Shown: positions 34,846 through 45,250, counted from the stretch's first letter. The stretch is DNA of 64,000 nucleotides from Pontibacter liquoris (GCF_022758235.1 NZ_JALEBG010000001.1:2046001-2110000); one strand, 5' to 3'. The notes: a model not told the origin generated them from the sequence alone. Numbers and translations: made by a program.

Positions 34846-37389
34846 TTATACTTCCGGATCGATCATGTCATCCGGTTGCAACGAATCCTCGGGCTTCAGT
34901 TCCGACATTTCCAATACAGCTTCTTCAGCGGCCATTTCCACTTCCGTTTCCATGTCTACCTGCGCCACAGACGAGATCTGGTCGCCATCATTCAGTTTGA
35001 TCAGTCGCACGCCCTGTGTAGCCCTTCCGATAACACGGATATCAGCTACCCGCAAGCGGATCGTAATACCAGAGCGGTTGATGATCATCAGGTCGTCGGT
35101 ATCCACCACACCTTTGATCGCCACCAGCTTACCTGTTTTTTCGGTTACGTTCAGGGTTTTCACGCCCTTACCGCCACGGTTCGTAATGCGGTACTCCTCG
35201 AGTAAAGAACGTTTGCCGAAACCATTCTCCGATACCACCAGCAGTTCGGTGTTTTCGTTCTGTACACAAACCATACCAACTACTTTATCGTCTGGTCCCG
35301 CAAGGGTTACGCCACGAACGCCTGCTGCGTTGCGTCCCATCAAGCGCACCTGCGTTTCATTGAAACGGATGGCTCTCCCCGACCCTAGCGCGATCACAAT
35401 TTCGCTGTTGCCGTTGGTCAGCTGCACATCCAGCAAACGGTCACCATCGTTGATGGTGATAGCATTGATACCATTTGTTCTTGGACGGGAATAGGCTTCG
35501 AGCACTGTTTTCTTGATCGTGCCTTGCTCGGTGCAGAACACCAGGTTGTGGTTCAGAATATAATCCTGGTTTTTCAGGTCATGCACGTTCAGTACGGCGC
35601 GCACGCGGTCATCTTTTTCAATCTGGATGATGTTCTGGATCGCACGCCCTTTGGCTGTTTTACCTGCTTCCGGAATCTCGTATACTTTAAGCCAGTACAC
35701 GCGGCCAAATTCGGTGAAGAACAACATGTAATTGTGCGTGCTCGCAATAAAGAGGTGCTCTGTAAAGTCGCTCTCTTTTGAGGCAGCAACGCCTCTGGAA
35801 CCAACACCACCACGGCTCTGGCTGCGGTATTCGCTCAGGGAAGTACGCTTAATGTAGCCTTCGTTCGAGATGGTGATCACCATGTTCTCTTCCGGAATCA
35901 TATCCTCATAAGAGATGTCGCCGGTAGATGCCTCGATGCTCGTACGGCGAGCGTCGCCGTAGCGGCCTTTAATTTCAAGCAGCTCGTCTTTGATGATCTG
36001 CATGCGCAGGCCTTCATCGTTGAGGATGGCGGTCAGGTGATCGATTAGTTTCATGATCTCCTGGTATTCCTGCTGAATCTTATCACGCTCCAGACCGGTA
36101 AGGCGCTGCAAACGCATGTCCAGAATGGCACGTGCCTGAATTTCAGACAATCCGAAGCGTTCCATCAAACCGCCGCGGGCAATCTCCGGGTCGCGCGAAG
36201 AACGGATCAGGTTAATGACCTCATCCAGGTTATCGAGGGCAATGAGCAGGCCTTCCAGAATGTGAGCGCGCTTCTGGGCTTCTTCCAACTCGAAGCGGGT
36301 ACGGCGAACAACAACCTCGTGGCGGTGTTCCACAAAATAGTGGATCAGCTCCTTCAAGTTCAGCGTCATCGGGCGGCCCTTTACCAGCGCCACGTTGTTT
36401 ACGCCAAACGAAGATTGGAGCGCCGTATACTTGTAAAGGTTATTCAGCACCACGTTCGGAATAGCATCGCGCTTCAGATCATACACAATGCGCAGTCCGT
36501 CCCTGTCCGATTCATCCCGAAGGTCAGAGATGCCTTCAATCTTCTTCTCGTTTACCAGCGCAGCTGTTTTCTCGATCAGCGAAGATTTGTTGACCATGTA
36601 CGGGATCTCCGTCACGATGATCTGCTCCTTTCCTGTCGGAGTAGTTTCAAAGATTGCACGGGCACGCATCAGCACACGGCCACGGCCAGTTTCAAACGCC
36701 GCTTTTACGCCGTCATACCCGTAGATAATACCTCCTGTCGGAAAATCGGGCGCCGTCACGTACTGCATCAGCTCGGCAACAGTAATATCCGGATTATCGA
36801 TGTAAGCGATCGTGCCGTTGACTACTTCTGTCAGGTTATGGGGCGCCATGTTGGTGGCCATACCTACGGCAATACCCGATGTGCCATTTACCAGCAGGTT
36901 CGGGAATTTGGCGGGCATCACGCTCGGCTCTTTCAGCGAGTCGTCGAAGTTGGGAACAAAGTCAACCGTATTTTTTTCCAGGTCGGCCAGCAGTTCGTCG
37001 GCGATCCGCTTGAGGCGGGCCTCGGTGTAACGCATAGCTGCCGGCGAGTCGCCGTCGATGGAGCCATAGTTACCCTGGCCATCTACCAACGGGTAGCGTA
37101 ACGACCATTCCTGGGCCATACGCACCATGGTTTCATATACCGATGAGTCACCGTGCGGGTGATATTTACCCAACACCTCCCCTACGATACGGGCCGATTT
37201 TTTATAGGATTTGTTATAAGATACCCCCAGTTCGGACATACCATACAGTACCCGGCGGTGAACCGGCTTTAGTCCGTCCCGAACATCAGGTAAGGCTCTT
37301 GAAATGATAACAGACATCGAGTAGTCAATGTACGCACCGCGCATTTCATCCTCAATGTTGATCGGTATAATTCGTTCGCCTTCAGTCAT
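34846..37389 (-). CDS. gyrA: DNA gyrase subunit A
   Basis: 847-residue type II topoisomerase subunit that cleaves and rejoins DNA during negative supercoiling. The N-terminal [20 protein letters not shown], the catalytic Tyr in [10 protein letters not shown] and the quinolone region [10 protein letters not shown] are clear; the positions corresponding to E. coli S83 and D87 are Ser and Glu, with no classic resistance change. The C-terminal beta-pinwheel has its GyrA-box-like motif ([11 protein letters not shown] near 530) and ends in an acidic tail. The last codons, Glu-Val-stop, coincide with an AAGTATAA copy. Confidence 0.97.
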   Translation of the reverse strand: MTEGERIIPINIEDEMRGAYIDYSMSVIISRALPDVRDGLKPVHRRVLYGMSELGVSYNKSYKKSARIVGEVLGKYHPHGDSSVYETMVRMAQEWSLRYPLVDGQGNYGSIDGDSPAAMRYTEARLKRIADELLADLEKNTVDFVPNFDDSLKEPSVMPAKFPNLLVNGTSGIAVGMATNMAPHNLTEVVNGTIAYIDNPDITVAELMQYVTAPDFPTGGIIYGYDGVKAAFETGRGRVLMRARAIFETTPTGKEQIIVTEIPYMVNKSSLIEKTAALVNEKKIEGISDLRDESDRDGLRIVYDLKRDAIPNVVLNNLYKYTALQSSFGVNNVALVKGRPMTLNLKELIHYFVEHRHEVVVRRTRFELEEAQKRAHILEGLLIALDNLDEVINLIRSSRDPEIARGGLMERFGLSEIQARAILDMRLQRLTGLERDKIQQEYQEIMKLIDHLTAILNDEGLRMQIIKDELLEIKGRYGDARRTSIEASTGDISYEDMIPEENMVITISNEGYIKRTSLSEYRSQSRGGVGSRGVAASKESDFTEHLFIASTHNYMLFFTEFGRVYWLKVYEIPEAGKTAKGRAIQNIIQIEKDDRVRAVLNVHDLKNQDYILNHNLVFCTEQGTIKKTVLEAYSRPRTNGINAITINDGDRLLDVQLTNGNSEIVIALGSGRAIRFNETQVRLMGRNAAGVRGVTLAGPDDKVVGMVCVQNENTELLVVSENGFGKRSLLEEYRITNRGGKGVKTLNVTEKTGKLVAIKGVVDTDDLMIINRSGITIRLRVADIRVIGRATQGVRLIKLNDGDQISSVAQVDMETEVEMAAEEAVLEMSELKPEDSLQPDDMIDPEV

Positions 37390-37463
37390 GTCTAAGGTCT
37401 GTTGAAATTTTTAATGTGTGTTAGTAAGGCAATTTATACAAAAAACTAGTAAAGCTATATAGC

Positions 37464-37706
37464 TTAGTTCTTATTTCGGCTTTTGTCGTGCTTAGGACCC
37501 GAGCTTTCTTTCGAGGTTTTGGGCAGCTTCTCCCCCATTTTCGGGTTCTGCTTTTTCCAGATCGGCTGCCCGCGGAATTCCTGTTCGCCGTGGCGGTGCA
37601 GCATGCGCACCTGGCAGGAAGCAATCGGGCAGCGAGGTTTGCAGGAGACGGCCATGCCGCCCAGAAGCACAAAGCTCAGAAGTAAAAAAAGTCGGTTTTT
37701 AGCCAT
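37464..37706 (-). CDS. Small putative lipoprotein
   Basis: 80 residues from the preferred start MAKNRLFLLL at 37706; an ATG at 37829 would add 41 residues with no family character. A hydrophobic signal with lipobox-like MAVSC (C21) is followed by a Cys-containing segment (KPRCPIASCQVRMLHRHGE) and a Lys-rich tail. Small Cys- and His-containing lipoproteins of this kind occur in Cytophagales; function unknown. A TACTTTTG -7 box lies 58 bases upstream. Confidence 0.6.
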   Translation of the reverse strand: MAKNRLFLLLSFVLLGGMAVSCKPRCPIASCQVRMLHRHGEQEFRGQPIWKKQNPKMGEKLPKTSKESSGPKHDKSRNKN

Positions 37707-37763
37707 GGGGTGTAAAGAAATAAATGCACGGCAAGTAGTTGGAGCACTCACATCCATATCATA

Positions 37764-37771
37764 CAAAAGTA
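37764..37771 (-). promoter_or_regulatory. Candidate -7 box (TACTTTTG, minus strand)
   Basis: Exact TAnnTTTG match on the minus strand, 57 bases upstream of the small lipoprotein start at 37706. Confidence 0.35.
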
Positions 37772-37849
37772 AGCATTTTTTGCCAGAAAAGCACACTTTT
37801 ACAGGCACTTTTCCTTGGGTTTCGGGCAATTAAACGCGATAAATTCTTC

Positions 37850-38617
37850 TTATCCGGGATGAAACCCGTTAATGGTGAAGCCACCATCTACGGCCAGTGT
37901 TTGCCCGGTGATATAAGCGGCGGCAGGCAGGCATAAAAACGCGACAGCGGCTGCCACTTCTTCGGGTTCTCCGACCCGCTTCATGGGTGTGCGGCTGATG
38001 ACCGCATCATAAAAATCCTGGTTTGCCAGCACCGTTTGAGCAAGAGGTGTCTTGATGTACCACGGGGCAACGGCATTTACCCGAATGCCGGCACTAGCCC
38101 ACTCTACAGCCAGGTTGCGGGTAAGCTGGGTAAGGGCCGCTTTCGTCATGCCATAGATGCTGCCGGTGCGCACATGCAGCAAACCGGCTACCGACGTAAC
38201 ATGCACCACATTACCTTGTCCTGAAGCTTTTAAAAGTGGATAAAGCGCCCGGTTCAATTCAAAGGCCGACCGCAGGTTAGTGTTCATGATAAAATCGAAC
38301 TCCTCGTCGTTATACTCGGTGGTGAGCTTGCGAATATTGGTGCCTGCATTATTTACCAGAATATCCAGCTTGCCCCAAAGTGCCTGTACCAGCTCAGCCA
38401 GTTGCAGGCGGCCTGCCGCCTGGCTTACATCGGCTGCCAGCACCTGCAGCCCTTCCGGGAATGCTGCCTTAAGCGTATCCAGGTCGGCCTGTTTGCGTGC
38501 CACGGCCAGCACCTCGGCCCCCAATGCCAGAAATTCTCTTACTATGGCTTCGCCTATTCCTTTGGAGCCGCCTGTAACCACGGCCTTTTTACCCGTTAAT
38601 AACCATCTGTTTTGCAT
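37850..38617 (-). CDS. Short-chain dehydrogenase/reductase, tropinone-reductase-like
   Basis: 255-residue classical SDR. NAD(P) site TGGSKGIG near residue 15, ILVNNAG, catalytic Ser in VTSVAG and Tyr-Lys in YGMTKAAL, and a C-terminal [15 protein letters not shown]. The cofactor loop AVARKQAD suggests NADP preference. Substrate cannot be named; the closest-looking group includes tropinone-reductase-like and 3-oxoacyl-ACP-reductase-like enzymes. Monocistronic. Confidence 0.9.
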   Translation of the reverse strand: MQNRWLLTGKKAVVTGGSKGIGEAIVREFLALGAEVLAVARKQADLDTLKAAFPEGLQVLAADVSQAAGRLQLAELVQALWGKLDILVNNAGTNIRKLTTEYNDEEFDFIMNTNLRSAFELNRALYPLLKASGQGNVVHVTSVAGLLHVRTGSIYGMTKAALTQLTRNLAVEWASAGIRVNAVAPWYIKTPLAQTVLANQDFYDAVISRTPMKRVGEPEEVAAAVAFLCLPAAAYITGQTLAVDGGFTINGFHPG

Positions 38618-38874
38618 CTTGCTTTACGTTTGTGTTCAAAGCAAATAACAAAACTTTCGGCTATGTGCAAAGACACGGTAGCTACGGTTATACCATCGGA
38701 TGCTTATTTACATACTTACCAGAAATATAAGCAGTGTAAATGCGGAGGTAATTTATACTTGCAGGCAGATGAAAAAAGCCAAGGGGAAGATTTGGGGGAT
38801 TGATTTAGAAAGATTGACCTGCTGCTGGTGGTAACCGCCGGCAGCAGCAACAGGTATAAAGCAAGAAAATATCT

Positions 38875-39909
38875 ATGAACTACTTTTTGTTTATACCAGG
38901 GCTACTGATTTTGCTTTGGATGATGATCGATCTGACCTATTCTACCTTTGCACCACGGGGCTCCGGGTACATCAGCGGTTCAGTTACTAGAGGAACCTGG
39001 TACTTTTTTAAAACAGCTTCAAAGGTACTTCCCGGAAGCGGCATACTGAATGCTGCCGGGATTTCCATCGTGCTTGCCAATTTATTAGTATGGCTGCTGT
39101 TGCTTTGGATAGGAAGTATACTATTGTTTGTTTCTTCGCCTATGGCAGTAGTAAACAGCACCACGCATGTGCCGGCTACTACCCCGCAACGCATCTACTA
39201 TACAGGCTACGTTCTTTCTACGCTGGGCAATGGGGATTTTAAAGGGGGCACGAACCTGTGGCTGATCGCCTCCGCCCTGTTGTCGTTTTCCGGGATATTG
39301 ACCATCACAACGGCCATCACCTACATGGTGCCGGTTCTTACTGCTGTCACCTCCCGGCGGGCTTTAAGTATACGCCTCGCCGCTATCGGAAACAGCCCCC
39401 AGGACATGCTGCTGAAAAACTGGAATGGCAAAGACTTCAGCATGCTTAATAGCCAGCTGCAGGAACTGGCATTAAGCATCGCCATGCAGGGCCAGTTACA
39501 CCTAGCCTACCCGGTCCTGCATTTCTTTTACCATTCTAATAAGGAAACGGATCTGCTGCCTAATCTTGTTGCTTTTGATGAAGCGATAAGTATACTGTTG
39601 GTATATGTGCCCGAAGAAAAACGCCCCGGAATTCAGTATTTGAAACCGGTCAGAAATGCAATCAGCACTTTTCTGGAATCCCTGTCCTCCACGATGCTGG
39701 AACCAACCCAGGGGGACATTCCTCCTTTCGAACTCTCAGAGCTAAAGAAGGCAAACATCCCCTTGTTAACTCCTCCGGAAAACCATGTCCGGCAGCTGGA
39801 TTACCGCCGGCACTTGCTAGAATCGATGCTGCTAAACGATAACTGGACCTGGGAAGACTTAAGTAAACCAGCGTTGGATTCGCGTTTCGATCTGTCTGCT
39901 ATAAGCTAA
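38875..39909 (+). CDS. Potassium-channel-like membrane protein with GNGD pore motif
   Basis: 344 residues. Hydrophobic helices at about 4-20, 62-88 and 127-160 surround a pore-loop-like stretch whose filter reads TLGNGDF at 116-122, where potassium channels have TVGYGD. The C-terminal half is soluble and lacks an RCK/TrkA-N nucleotide fold that I can see. It probably conducts a monovalent cation or is a channel-derived protein; the Tyr-to-Asn change also occurs in some ion-channel-2 proteins of unknown selectivity. Convergent with the next gene: the two stops overlap in CTAA at 39906-39909. Confidence 0.75.
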   Translation: MNYFLFIPGLLILLWMMIDLTYSTFAPRGSGYISGSVTRGTWYFFKTASKVLPGSGILNAAGISIVLANLLVWLLLLWIGSILLFVSSPMAVVNSTTHVPATTPQRIYYTGYVLSTLGNGDFKGGTNLWLIASALLSFSGILTITTAITYMVPVLTAVTSRRALSIRLAAIGNSPQDMLLKNWNGKDFSMLNSQLQELALSIAMQGQLHLAYPVLHFFYHSNKETDLLPNLVAFDEAISILLVYVPEEKRPGIQYLKPVRNAISTFLESLSSTMLEPTQGDIPPFELSELKKANIPLLTPPENHVRQLDYRRHLLESMLLNDNWTWEDLSKPALDSRFDLSAIS

Positions 39910-41072
39910 CTGATGGGGGCCATGCGCTTGAACTCTTTGGTCCTGTCGAAAAGAAAACGATAGGTATGATACGTCTTGTAAATGCGGCCGCCAACCTGCA
40001 TCGCAACATTCATCATTTTCGGGTTAAAATCCCCGATCCAGTTCATCTGGAAATCTTTGTAAGGTATAGCAGGGTTGTTCTGGATCACTTTCGAGCTGGA
40101 CACCACCATGGCCGTTTCTACGCCTTTTCGCTGATGTTCGGGCGACACGCCAAACACAATGCCATACATGGTCTTGCAGTCCCCTTTCCAGCGGTGGTAC
40201 ACAAATTTAAGCTTCCCCCACAAATCCATTTTGCCATTTACATACTTAAACAACTGATTTAGCTCCGGCAGGCTGATAAAAAAGCTAACAGGCTCTCCTT
40301 TGTAGTATCCGAACCATACGATCCGCTCGTCCAGCACGGGCTTCAGCTGGTTCATCACGCTCATGGCCTGTGCCTCCGACATGCCTTTCACACCCTCGTG
40401 CTTGGTCCAGGCTTTGTTGTAAACCGTCCGGAAATCCTCGGCATACTTTTTCAGATCCTTTTTATCTAGGTGCTGGAAATGGTAATCGGGGTCATTGAGG
40501 ATGGTGGTGGCTTTACTCAGGTATTTTGGCTCCAGGGGTTCCTCTACGGTACGGTAGTATACATACTGTTTAAAGTATACCTCAAAGCCATAGCTTTCGA
40601 ACAACTGCTGGTAGTAGGGCGCATTATAGTTCATGCAATAGGTAGGCGGGTGAAAGCCTTCCGCCAGTAATCCCCACCAGCGGTCACGATCCCCGAAATT
40701 GATGGGGCCATCCATGGCTTCCATGCCACGCTCCTGCAGCCAGGTGCGGCAGGCATCCAGCAGCGTGTTAGCCGTGGCCTGGTCGTTGATGCAGTCAAAA
40801 AAGCCCAGCCCGCCAGTAGGCTGCTCATAGGTGCGGGCTGTTTTGTTATTGATAAAGGCCGCTACCCGGCCAATGGTCTTGCCTGCTTCGTTGCGGAGCA
40901 CCCAGCGGATCACTTCGCCGTCGCGTAGCAGTTTGTTCTTTTTCTTGTCGAAGACCTGTTCCACATCTTTATCCAACGGACGGATGTAGTTCGGGTCTAT
41001 TTTATAAAGTTGCACCGGCAGCAGCAGGAATTCCTGCACCAGCTCGGGCGTAGTTACCTCTATCAGTTGCAT
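39906..41072 (-). CDS. Large GNAT-like N-acyltransferase of unknown substrate
   Basis: 388 residues. The family begins with a YKIDPNYIRPLDKDVEQVF segment and has an N-terminal GNAT-like half (VLRNEAGKTIGRVAAFIN) and a C-terminal half (YGIVFGVSPEHQRKGVETAM) with a CoA-loop-like HQRKG. I have seen such proteins annotated as GNAT or hypothetical in Bacteroidota; the substrate is unknown. The tandem layout recalls FemX or mycothiol-synthase-type double GNATs. It shares stop-codon bases with the convergent channel gene. Confidence 0.72.
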   Translation of the reverse strand: MQLIEVTTPELVQEFLLLPVQLYKIDPNYIRPLDKDVEQVFDKKKNKLLRDGEVIRWVLRNEAGKTIGRVAAFINNKTARTYEQPTGGLGFFDCINDQATANTLLDACRTWLQERGMEAMDGPINFGDRDRWWGLLAEGFHPPTYCMNYNAPYYQQLFESYGFEVYFKQYVYYRTVEEPLEPKYLSKATTILNDPDYHFQHLDKKDLKKYAEDFRTVYNKAWTKHEGVKGMSEAQAMSVMNQLKPVLDERIVWFGYYKGEPVSFFISLPELNQLFKYVNGKMDLWGKLKFVYHRWKGDCKTMYGIVFGVSPEHQRKGVETAMVVSSSKVIQNNPAIPYKDFQMNWIGDFNPKMMNVAMQVGGRIYKTYHTYRFLFDRTKEFKRMAPIS

Positions 41073-41179
41073 CTTTTTTCTCTAAGTCGAAGCTTCAAAG
41101 TAAAAATTTATCCGGCACAAAACATAACATGCTGCTGTAAAAAGGTGCAGGCGCTGCGGGTGGAAGGCTGCCGGAAAAC

Positions 41180-41210
41180 AAAAAGCCTTCAGCGTGAACT
41201 GAAGGCTTTT
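41180..41210 (-). terminator. Terminator of the tRNA-Thr pair
   Basis: Perfect 12-bp stem AAAAGCCTTCAG (41181-41192) with its complement (41199-41210), T-tract on each strand. It lies just downstream of the tRNA genes on the minus strand. Confidence 0.75.
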
Positions 41211-41218
41211 GCCTAAGG

Positions 41219-41291
<73 letters not shown>

Positions 41292-41311
41292 TTGTACTAT
41301 ATGTTTGAAAT

Positions 41312-41345
41312 AAAAAGCACATGCAGTACAAACATGTGCTTTTTT
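41312..41345 (-). terminator. Hairpin between the two tRNA-Thr genes
   Basis: AAAAAGCACATG at 41312-41323 pairs with CATGTGCTTTTT at 41333-41344. It lies between two identical tRNA genes, so it may be a terminator or processing hairpin of the upstream copy. Confidence 0.6.
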
Positions 41346-41353
41346 AGGAGATG

Positions 41354-41426
<73 letters not shown>

Positions 41427-41554
41427 TTACTCTTATTGTGTGCTCTAGCGTTCTAAAGCGTTGCAAAGGTATAGGTTTGTTCTTTATCTGCAAATACTCT
41501 CCAAAACTTTTTTCCTCTGCCGGGATAAGCTTTTGAAAGTCAGGCGCAAATTTT

Positions 41555-43720
41555 TTAGCCTCTGAACGCGGCCAGCTGATGCTGCAGCTTTTCGATGCGC
41601 CGCTGCGATTCGCTGATGCGCCCTTCATACTCTTCGCGCAGCTTATCGGCATTTTTAGAATGCGCAAAAAACTCGATGTTGGTGCGCAGCGTCTGGATAT
41701 CGTTCTGCAGTTGCGTGATTTCGCGGCGGATGGTATGCTCTTTTTGCTGCAGCTTGTGGGCCGCATCCGGGCTATGCTTGATACGCTCTACCTGCAGTTT
41801 GACCATCATCTCAGAACGGTCTTCGTACGAAAGGCCAGGAACACGTTCCAGGTATTTCTCGATCAGCTCCAGAAACTTTTCTTCCACTTTGGGGCTGCTG
41901 CGCTTGCCGCTGCTGTTCATGGCGCGCCATTGCGTCACAAAAGAGTCAAACTCCGGTAGCGAGGCTGGCGCATTTGGCTGCGAGAGGGTCTCGGCGATAC
42001 GGTCGCAAAGCTCCATCTTCTCGGCCGAAAGCCGTTCTATCTCTTCGCCGCGTTGCTGCTCCTGGGCCTGCTTGCGGTCAAAGAACTCGTTACAAGCAGC
42101 ACGGAAACGCTGCCAGATCTTATCGGAATACTTATCGGGCACCCGGCCAATGGTTTTCCATTTCTTCTGCAGCTGGATGAGCTTTTCTTTGGTCGCATTC
42201 CAGTCGGTGCTTTCTTTCAGGCTTTCGGCTTCTTCGCAGAGCTCCGTTTTCAGGCGCAGGTTCTGCATTTTCTGTTCGTCGAGCCCCTTAAAGAACTGGT
42301 TTTTATGCTGAAAGAAGGCTTTATAGTTGCCCCAGAAGTTCTTGTTGATTTCCTCGGCATATTCCTTAGGCACCAGGCCGGCGGCATCCCATTCCACTTT
42401 CAGCTTCTGAATCTCGTCGGTCTTATCGCGCCACTCGTTGATGCGGTCTGTCTGGAAATTCTGATACTCCTGCAGGCGCTGCAGCAAAGCATTCTTTTTG
42501 GCCAGGTTTTCCATTTCAAGGGTATGGCGGCTCTCCTGGAAAGCACGGCGGCGCTCATGTACTTTTTCGGAGGCCTGGATAAAGCGTTCCCAGATAGGAT
42601 CGCGCTGCTCGTTGGGTACCGGGCCGATATTCTTCCATTCCTCATGCAGGTGGCGTAGCTCCACCAGGGCCTTGTTGATGGACTCTTCGTTCTGCAGGGT
42701 TTCTGCCCGTTCCACCAGCACTAACTTAGCATCCAAGTTGCGCTTGCGGTCCAGCTCCTTTAGTTCGAAGAAGATACTGCGGTTGTTGTAAAAGATATCC
42801 AGCAGGGCATGATACGAATCCCAGAGTTTCTGAGCTTCACCGGCAGGCACAGGCCCCGTCGACTTCCATTCCGATTGCAGGCGTTTGAGTTCATCGTTGC
42901 TGCTTTTCGTTTCGGCAGACTCCACCAGCTGGCGCAACTGGTTCAGAATGGACTGCTTTTGCTCGAGGTTACGCTGGCGTTGCTCTTCGGCATTCTGCCG
43001 TTCGTGGTAGCGGGCGTCCCGGTATGTGGTCAGCAGCTTTTCCAGTTCCTGATGTTCGGAGGGAGCATGGTAGGCAAAATCTTCGTCGCTGCCCCCCTCC
43101 TGCTTAAACCGATCCAAGGCCTCCTGTCGCTCCAACTGAAACTTGGATTCGTAGTGGCGCTGAATTTCCTGGATAAGTTTGTGCTTCCGGCGGGCATCTC
43201 CGCTTTTCAGGACTGCTTGCAAGGCCTGGCGCAACTCTTCCAAAGGCAGGGCACTGTAATCCGTATGTACTTCTTCCTCTTCTTCCTCTTCTTCGTGCGC
43301 AGCTGAAATGGGCGCTGGCGCCTCCTTTTCAGCAACAGGCAATGTGGGTGCCGGCAATTCTTCTGCCTGGGCAGCCGGCGCTTCGGCTAAGGGAGCTTCT
43401 GCAGCTGGCTGTTCTTCTGCAGCGGGCTTATCGGCTACCTCGGTTGTGGCATCCGCCATGGTATCTGTTTTTTCGGCTACTGCAGCCGCTTCCTGCCCCG
43501 ATTCTACATCAGGGTCAATGCCGGGCTGCACCTCTTCCGGAGAAGCTTCTGCAGAAGTTTCCTGCTGCGATTGCTGCCTGGCCTCTATCTCGGCCAGGCG
43601 TTGCGCTACAATATCCTGCGGAGAAGGCGTTTCCTGCTGAGGCTGCGTTTCTTCATGCTGGTTCTCAGGTCTGTTAGCCTCTGCTCCGGTAGTGTCCATA
43701 GTTTCTTTGTCCGTTATCAT
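41555..43720 (-). CDS. DUF349 repeat protein with acidic N-terminal region
   Basis: 721 residues, mostly helical and charged. Residues 1-150 are low-complexity, rich in Glu, Ala, Pro and Gln, ending in an EEEEEEEVHTDYSAL stretch. From about 160 to 640 several DUF349 units occur, each with a pattern like LQSEWKSTGPVPAGEAQKLW, LHEEWKNIGPVPNEQRDPIW, VEWDAAGLVPKEYAEEIN and LQKKWKTIGRVPDKYSDKIW. The C-terminus is coiled-coil. DUF349 proteins are of poorly known role. The gene precedes the tRNA-Thr pair, with a separate YqgE gene upstream. Confidence 0.88.
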   Translation of the reverse strand: MITDKETMDTTGAEANRPENQHEETQPQQETPSPQDIVAQRLAEIEARQQSQQETSAEASPEEVQPGIDPDVESGQEAAAVAEKTDTMADATTEVADKPAAEEQPAAEAPLAEAPAAQAEELPAPTLPVAEKEAPAPISAAHEEEEEEEEVHTDYSALPLEELRQALQAVLKSGDARRKHKLIQEIQRHYESKFQLERQEALDRFKQEGGSDEDFAYHAPSEHQELEKLLTTYRDARYHERQNAEEQRQRNLEQKQSILNQLRQLVESAETKSSNDELKRLQSEWKSTGPVPAGEAQKLWDSYHALLDIFYNNRSIFFELKELDRKRNLDAKLVLVERAETLQNEESINKALVELRHLHEEWKNIGPVPNEQRDPIWERFIQASEKVHERRRAFQESRHTLEMENLAKKNALLQRLQEYQNFQTDRINEWRDKTDEIQKLKVEWDAAGLVPKEYAEEINKNFWGNYKAFFQHKNQFFKGLDEQKMQNLRLKTELCEEAESLKESTDWNATKEKLIQLQKKWKTIGRVPDKYSDKIWQRFRAACNEFFDRKQAQEQQRGEEIERLSAEKMELCDRIAETLSQPNAPASLPEFDSFVTQWRAMNSSGKRSSPKVEEKFLELIEKYLERVPGLSYEDRSEMMVKLQVERIKHSPDAAHKLQQKEHTIRREITQLQNDIQTLRTNIEFFAHSKNADKLREEYEGRISESQRRIEKLQHQLAAFRG

Positions 43721-43744
43721 GTCGGGAGTTTTTTCGCGTATTAT

Positions 43745-44314
43745 TTAGTTCAGGCGCGGGTCATCTGGGTAATTTGCCAGCACCTTATACTTGCCGCCCA
43801 TATCGCGCAGCACATTGCGCCAGAGCTTATCTGCCTCTAAATTAAATAATTTATCTGCAGCATTGTTATTTACGATCCATACATTTTTATCTATCTCCTC
43901 CTGCAACTGGCCGGGCGTCCAGCCGGAATAGCCTAAAAAGAACCTGATATTGGCAGGGTCCAGGTCTCCGGTCCCGATCAGCGTGCGGAGCTTTTCGAAA
44001 TCGCCTCCCCAATACAGCTCTTCACCCAACTGCACTGCCTGGGGCAGATCCGACAAGTTGTGTATGTAATGCAAGGTGTTGTGCTGCACCGGCCCCCCGA
44101 TCCATAATTCAGCCTCGAAAGACTCGTTAAAGACATCGATCACATCGGAGAGCTTCAGGTTGGACATGCGGTTGAGCACGAGACCAAAGGTGCCTTCTTC
44201 CTCGCTGTGGTTGCATAGCAATACCACGCTTCGCTCAAAATTTGGATCACCCAGAAAAGGCTCCGAAATAAGTAAACTTCCGCTCTGCGGTTTTATCAAG
44301 CTTGTCTGCGGCAT
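43745..44314 (-). CDS. YqgE/AlgH family (UPF0301) protein
   Basis: 189 residues with the family start GSLLISEPFLGDPNFERSVV and the segments EEEGTFGLVLNRMS, ELWIGGPVQ and FFLGYSGWTPGQLQEEI. The family is broadly conserved and sometimes linked to alginate regulation in Pseudomonas, but its biochemical role is unclear. It lies 24 bases upstream of the DUF349 gene on the same strand, so the two are likely one transcript. Confidence 0.92.
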   Translation of the reverse strand: MPQTSLIKPQSGSLLISEPFLGDPNFERSVVLLCNHSEEEGTFGLVLNRMSNLKLSDVIDVFNESFEAELWIGGPVQHNTLHYIHNLSDLPQAVQLGEELYWGGDFEKLRTLIGTGDLDPANIRFFLGYSGWTPGQLQEEIDKNVWIVNNNAADKLFNLEADKLWRNVLRDMGGKYKVLANYPDDPRLN

Positions 44315-44514
44315 CTATCTTTCAGTCCGTTAATACAAATTTCCAGTGCCCCGTTCAGTTACCGGTGGCCATACTTATACTTCTTACGCAAAGGAAATGA
44401 TATTGTAACACTAACGTTGCGCATCAAACTGCGTATTTGCGGCTGTCATCCTCCCTAATTGTTGCTACCGATACGATTGCTGCCAAATAAATTCAATGGC
44501 AGCAGATAATTTTT

Positions 44515-44522
44515 TAATTTTG
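44515..44522 (+). promoter_or_regulatory. Candidate -7 box (TAATTTTG) of pdxH
   Basis: Exact TAnnTTTG match 17 bases before the pdxH ATG. Confidence 0.4.
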
Positions 44523-44539
44523 AAAAAAACCAACAGGCC

Positions 44540-45190
44540 ATGTCGCTGACGCACAATATAGCTGCTATACGTAAAAATTACTCAAAACAAGCGCTCACAG
44601 AAGACTCCGTGCGGCCGCAGCCACTGGAGCAATTTCAGGTATGGCTGCAGGAAGCCCTGCAGGCCGAAGCAGAAGAAGCCACAGCGATGGTACTTTCTAC
44701 GGTAAGTGCGGCCGGGCGCCCTTCTGCCCGCGTGGTTTTGCTAAAGGATGTTTCCCCGGCGGGTTTGACATTCTTTACCAACTATAACAGCCGCAAAGGA
44801 CAGGAACTGGCCGAAACACCTTTTGCCGCCCTCACCTTTTTCTGGCCTGCGCTGGAGCGGCAGGTACGCATAGAAGGGAAAGTGAGCAAGGCTGCGCCGC
44901 AGCACTCAGATACCTATTACCATAGCCGTCCGAAGGGAAGCCAAATCGGTGCCTGGGCATCACCGCAAAGCCAGCCTATTGCCAGCCGCGAGGAGCTGGA
45001 AGAAGCAGATCAAGCCTTTACCGAGCAGTTTGCAGCCGTAGCAGAAATCCCGCGGCCCCCTTTCTGGGGAGGTTACCTGCTGCAGCCCGACCGGCTGGAG
45101 TTCTGGCAGGGGCGCCCCAATCGCTTACACGACCGTATCGTGTACGAACTGCAGGGCAGCACCTGGCACATCGTGCGGCTGGCTCCTTAA
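44540..45190 (+). CDS. pdxH: Pyridoxamine/pyridoxine 5'-phosphate oxidase
   Basis: FMN-dependent enzyme making pyridoxal 5'-phosphate. 216 residues; AMVLSTVSAAGRPSARVVLL and TFFTNYNSRKGQEL bind FMN and phosphate, and the C-terminal PPFWGGYLLQPDRLEFWQGR, with ending WHIVRLAP, matches the family end (RLAP). It may feed the PLP enzymes in this window (ArgD, SdaA partners and the racemase-like protein), though that is only general metabolism. DUF1015 follows after 60 bases. Confidence 0.96.
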   Translation: MSLTHNIAAIRKNYSKQALTEDSVRPQPLEQFQVWLQEALQAEAEEATAMVLSTVSAAGRPSARVVLLKDVSPAGLTFFTNYNSRKGQELAETPFAALTFFWPALERQVRIEGKVSKAAPQHSDTYYHSRPKGSQIGAWASPQSQPIASREELEEADQAFTEQFAAVAEIPRPPFWGGYLLQPDRLEFWQGRPNRLHDRIVYELQGSTWHIVRLAP

Positions 45191-45250
45191 GGGCCGAAAG
45201 CCGCGCCTGTCCCATTCTTCAAACCGTTTTATACTTGCACCCCACCGTTT

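Noticed and set aside
37421..37672. Second minus-strand frame overlapping the small lipoprotein
   Set aside because: It lacks a signal peptide and family character, and overlaps the better lipoprotein frame 37464-37706.
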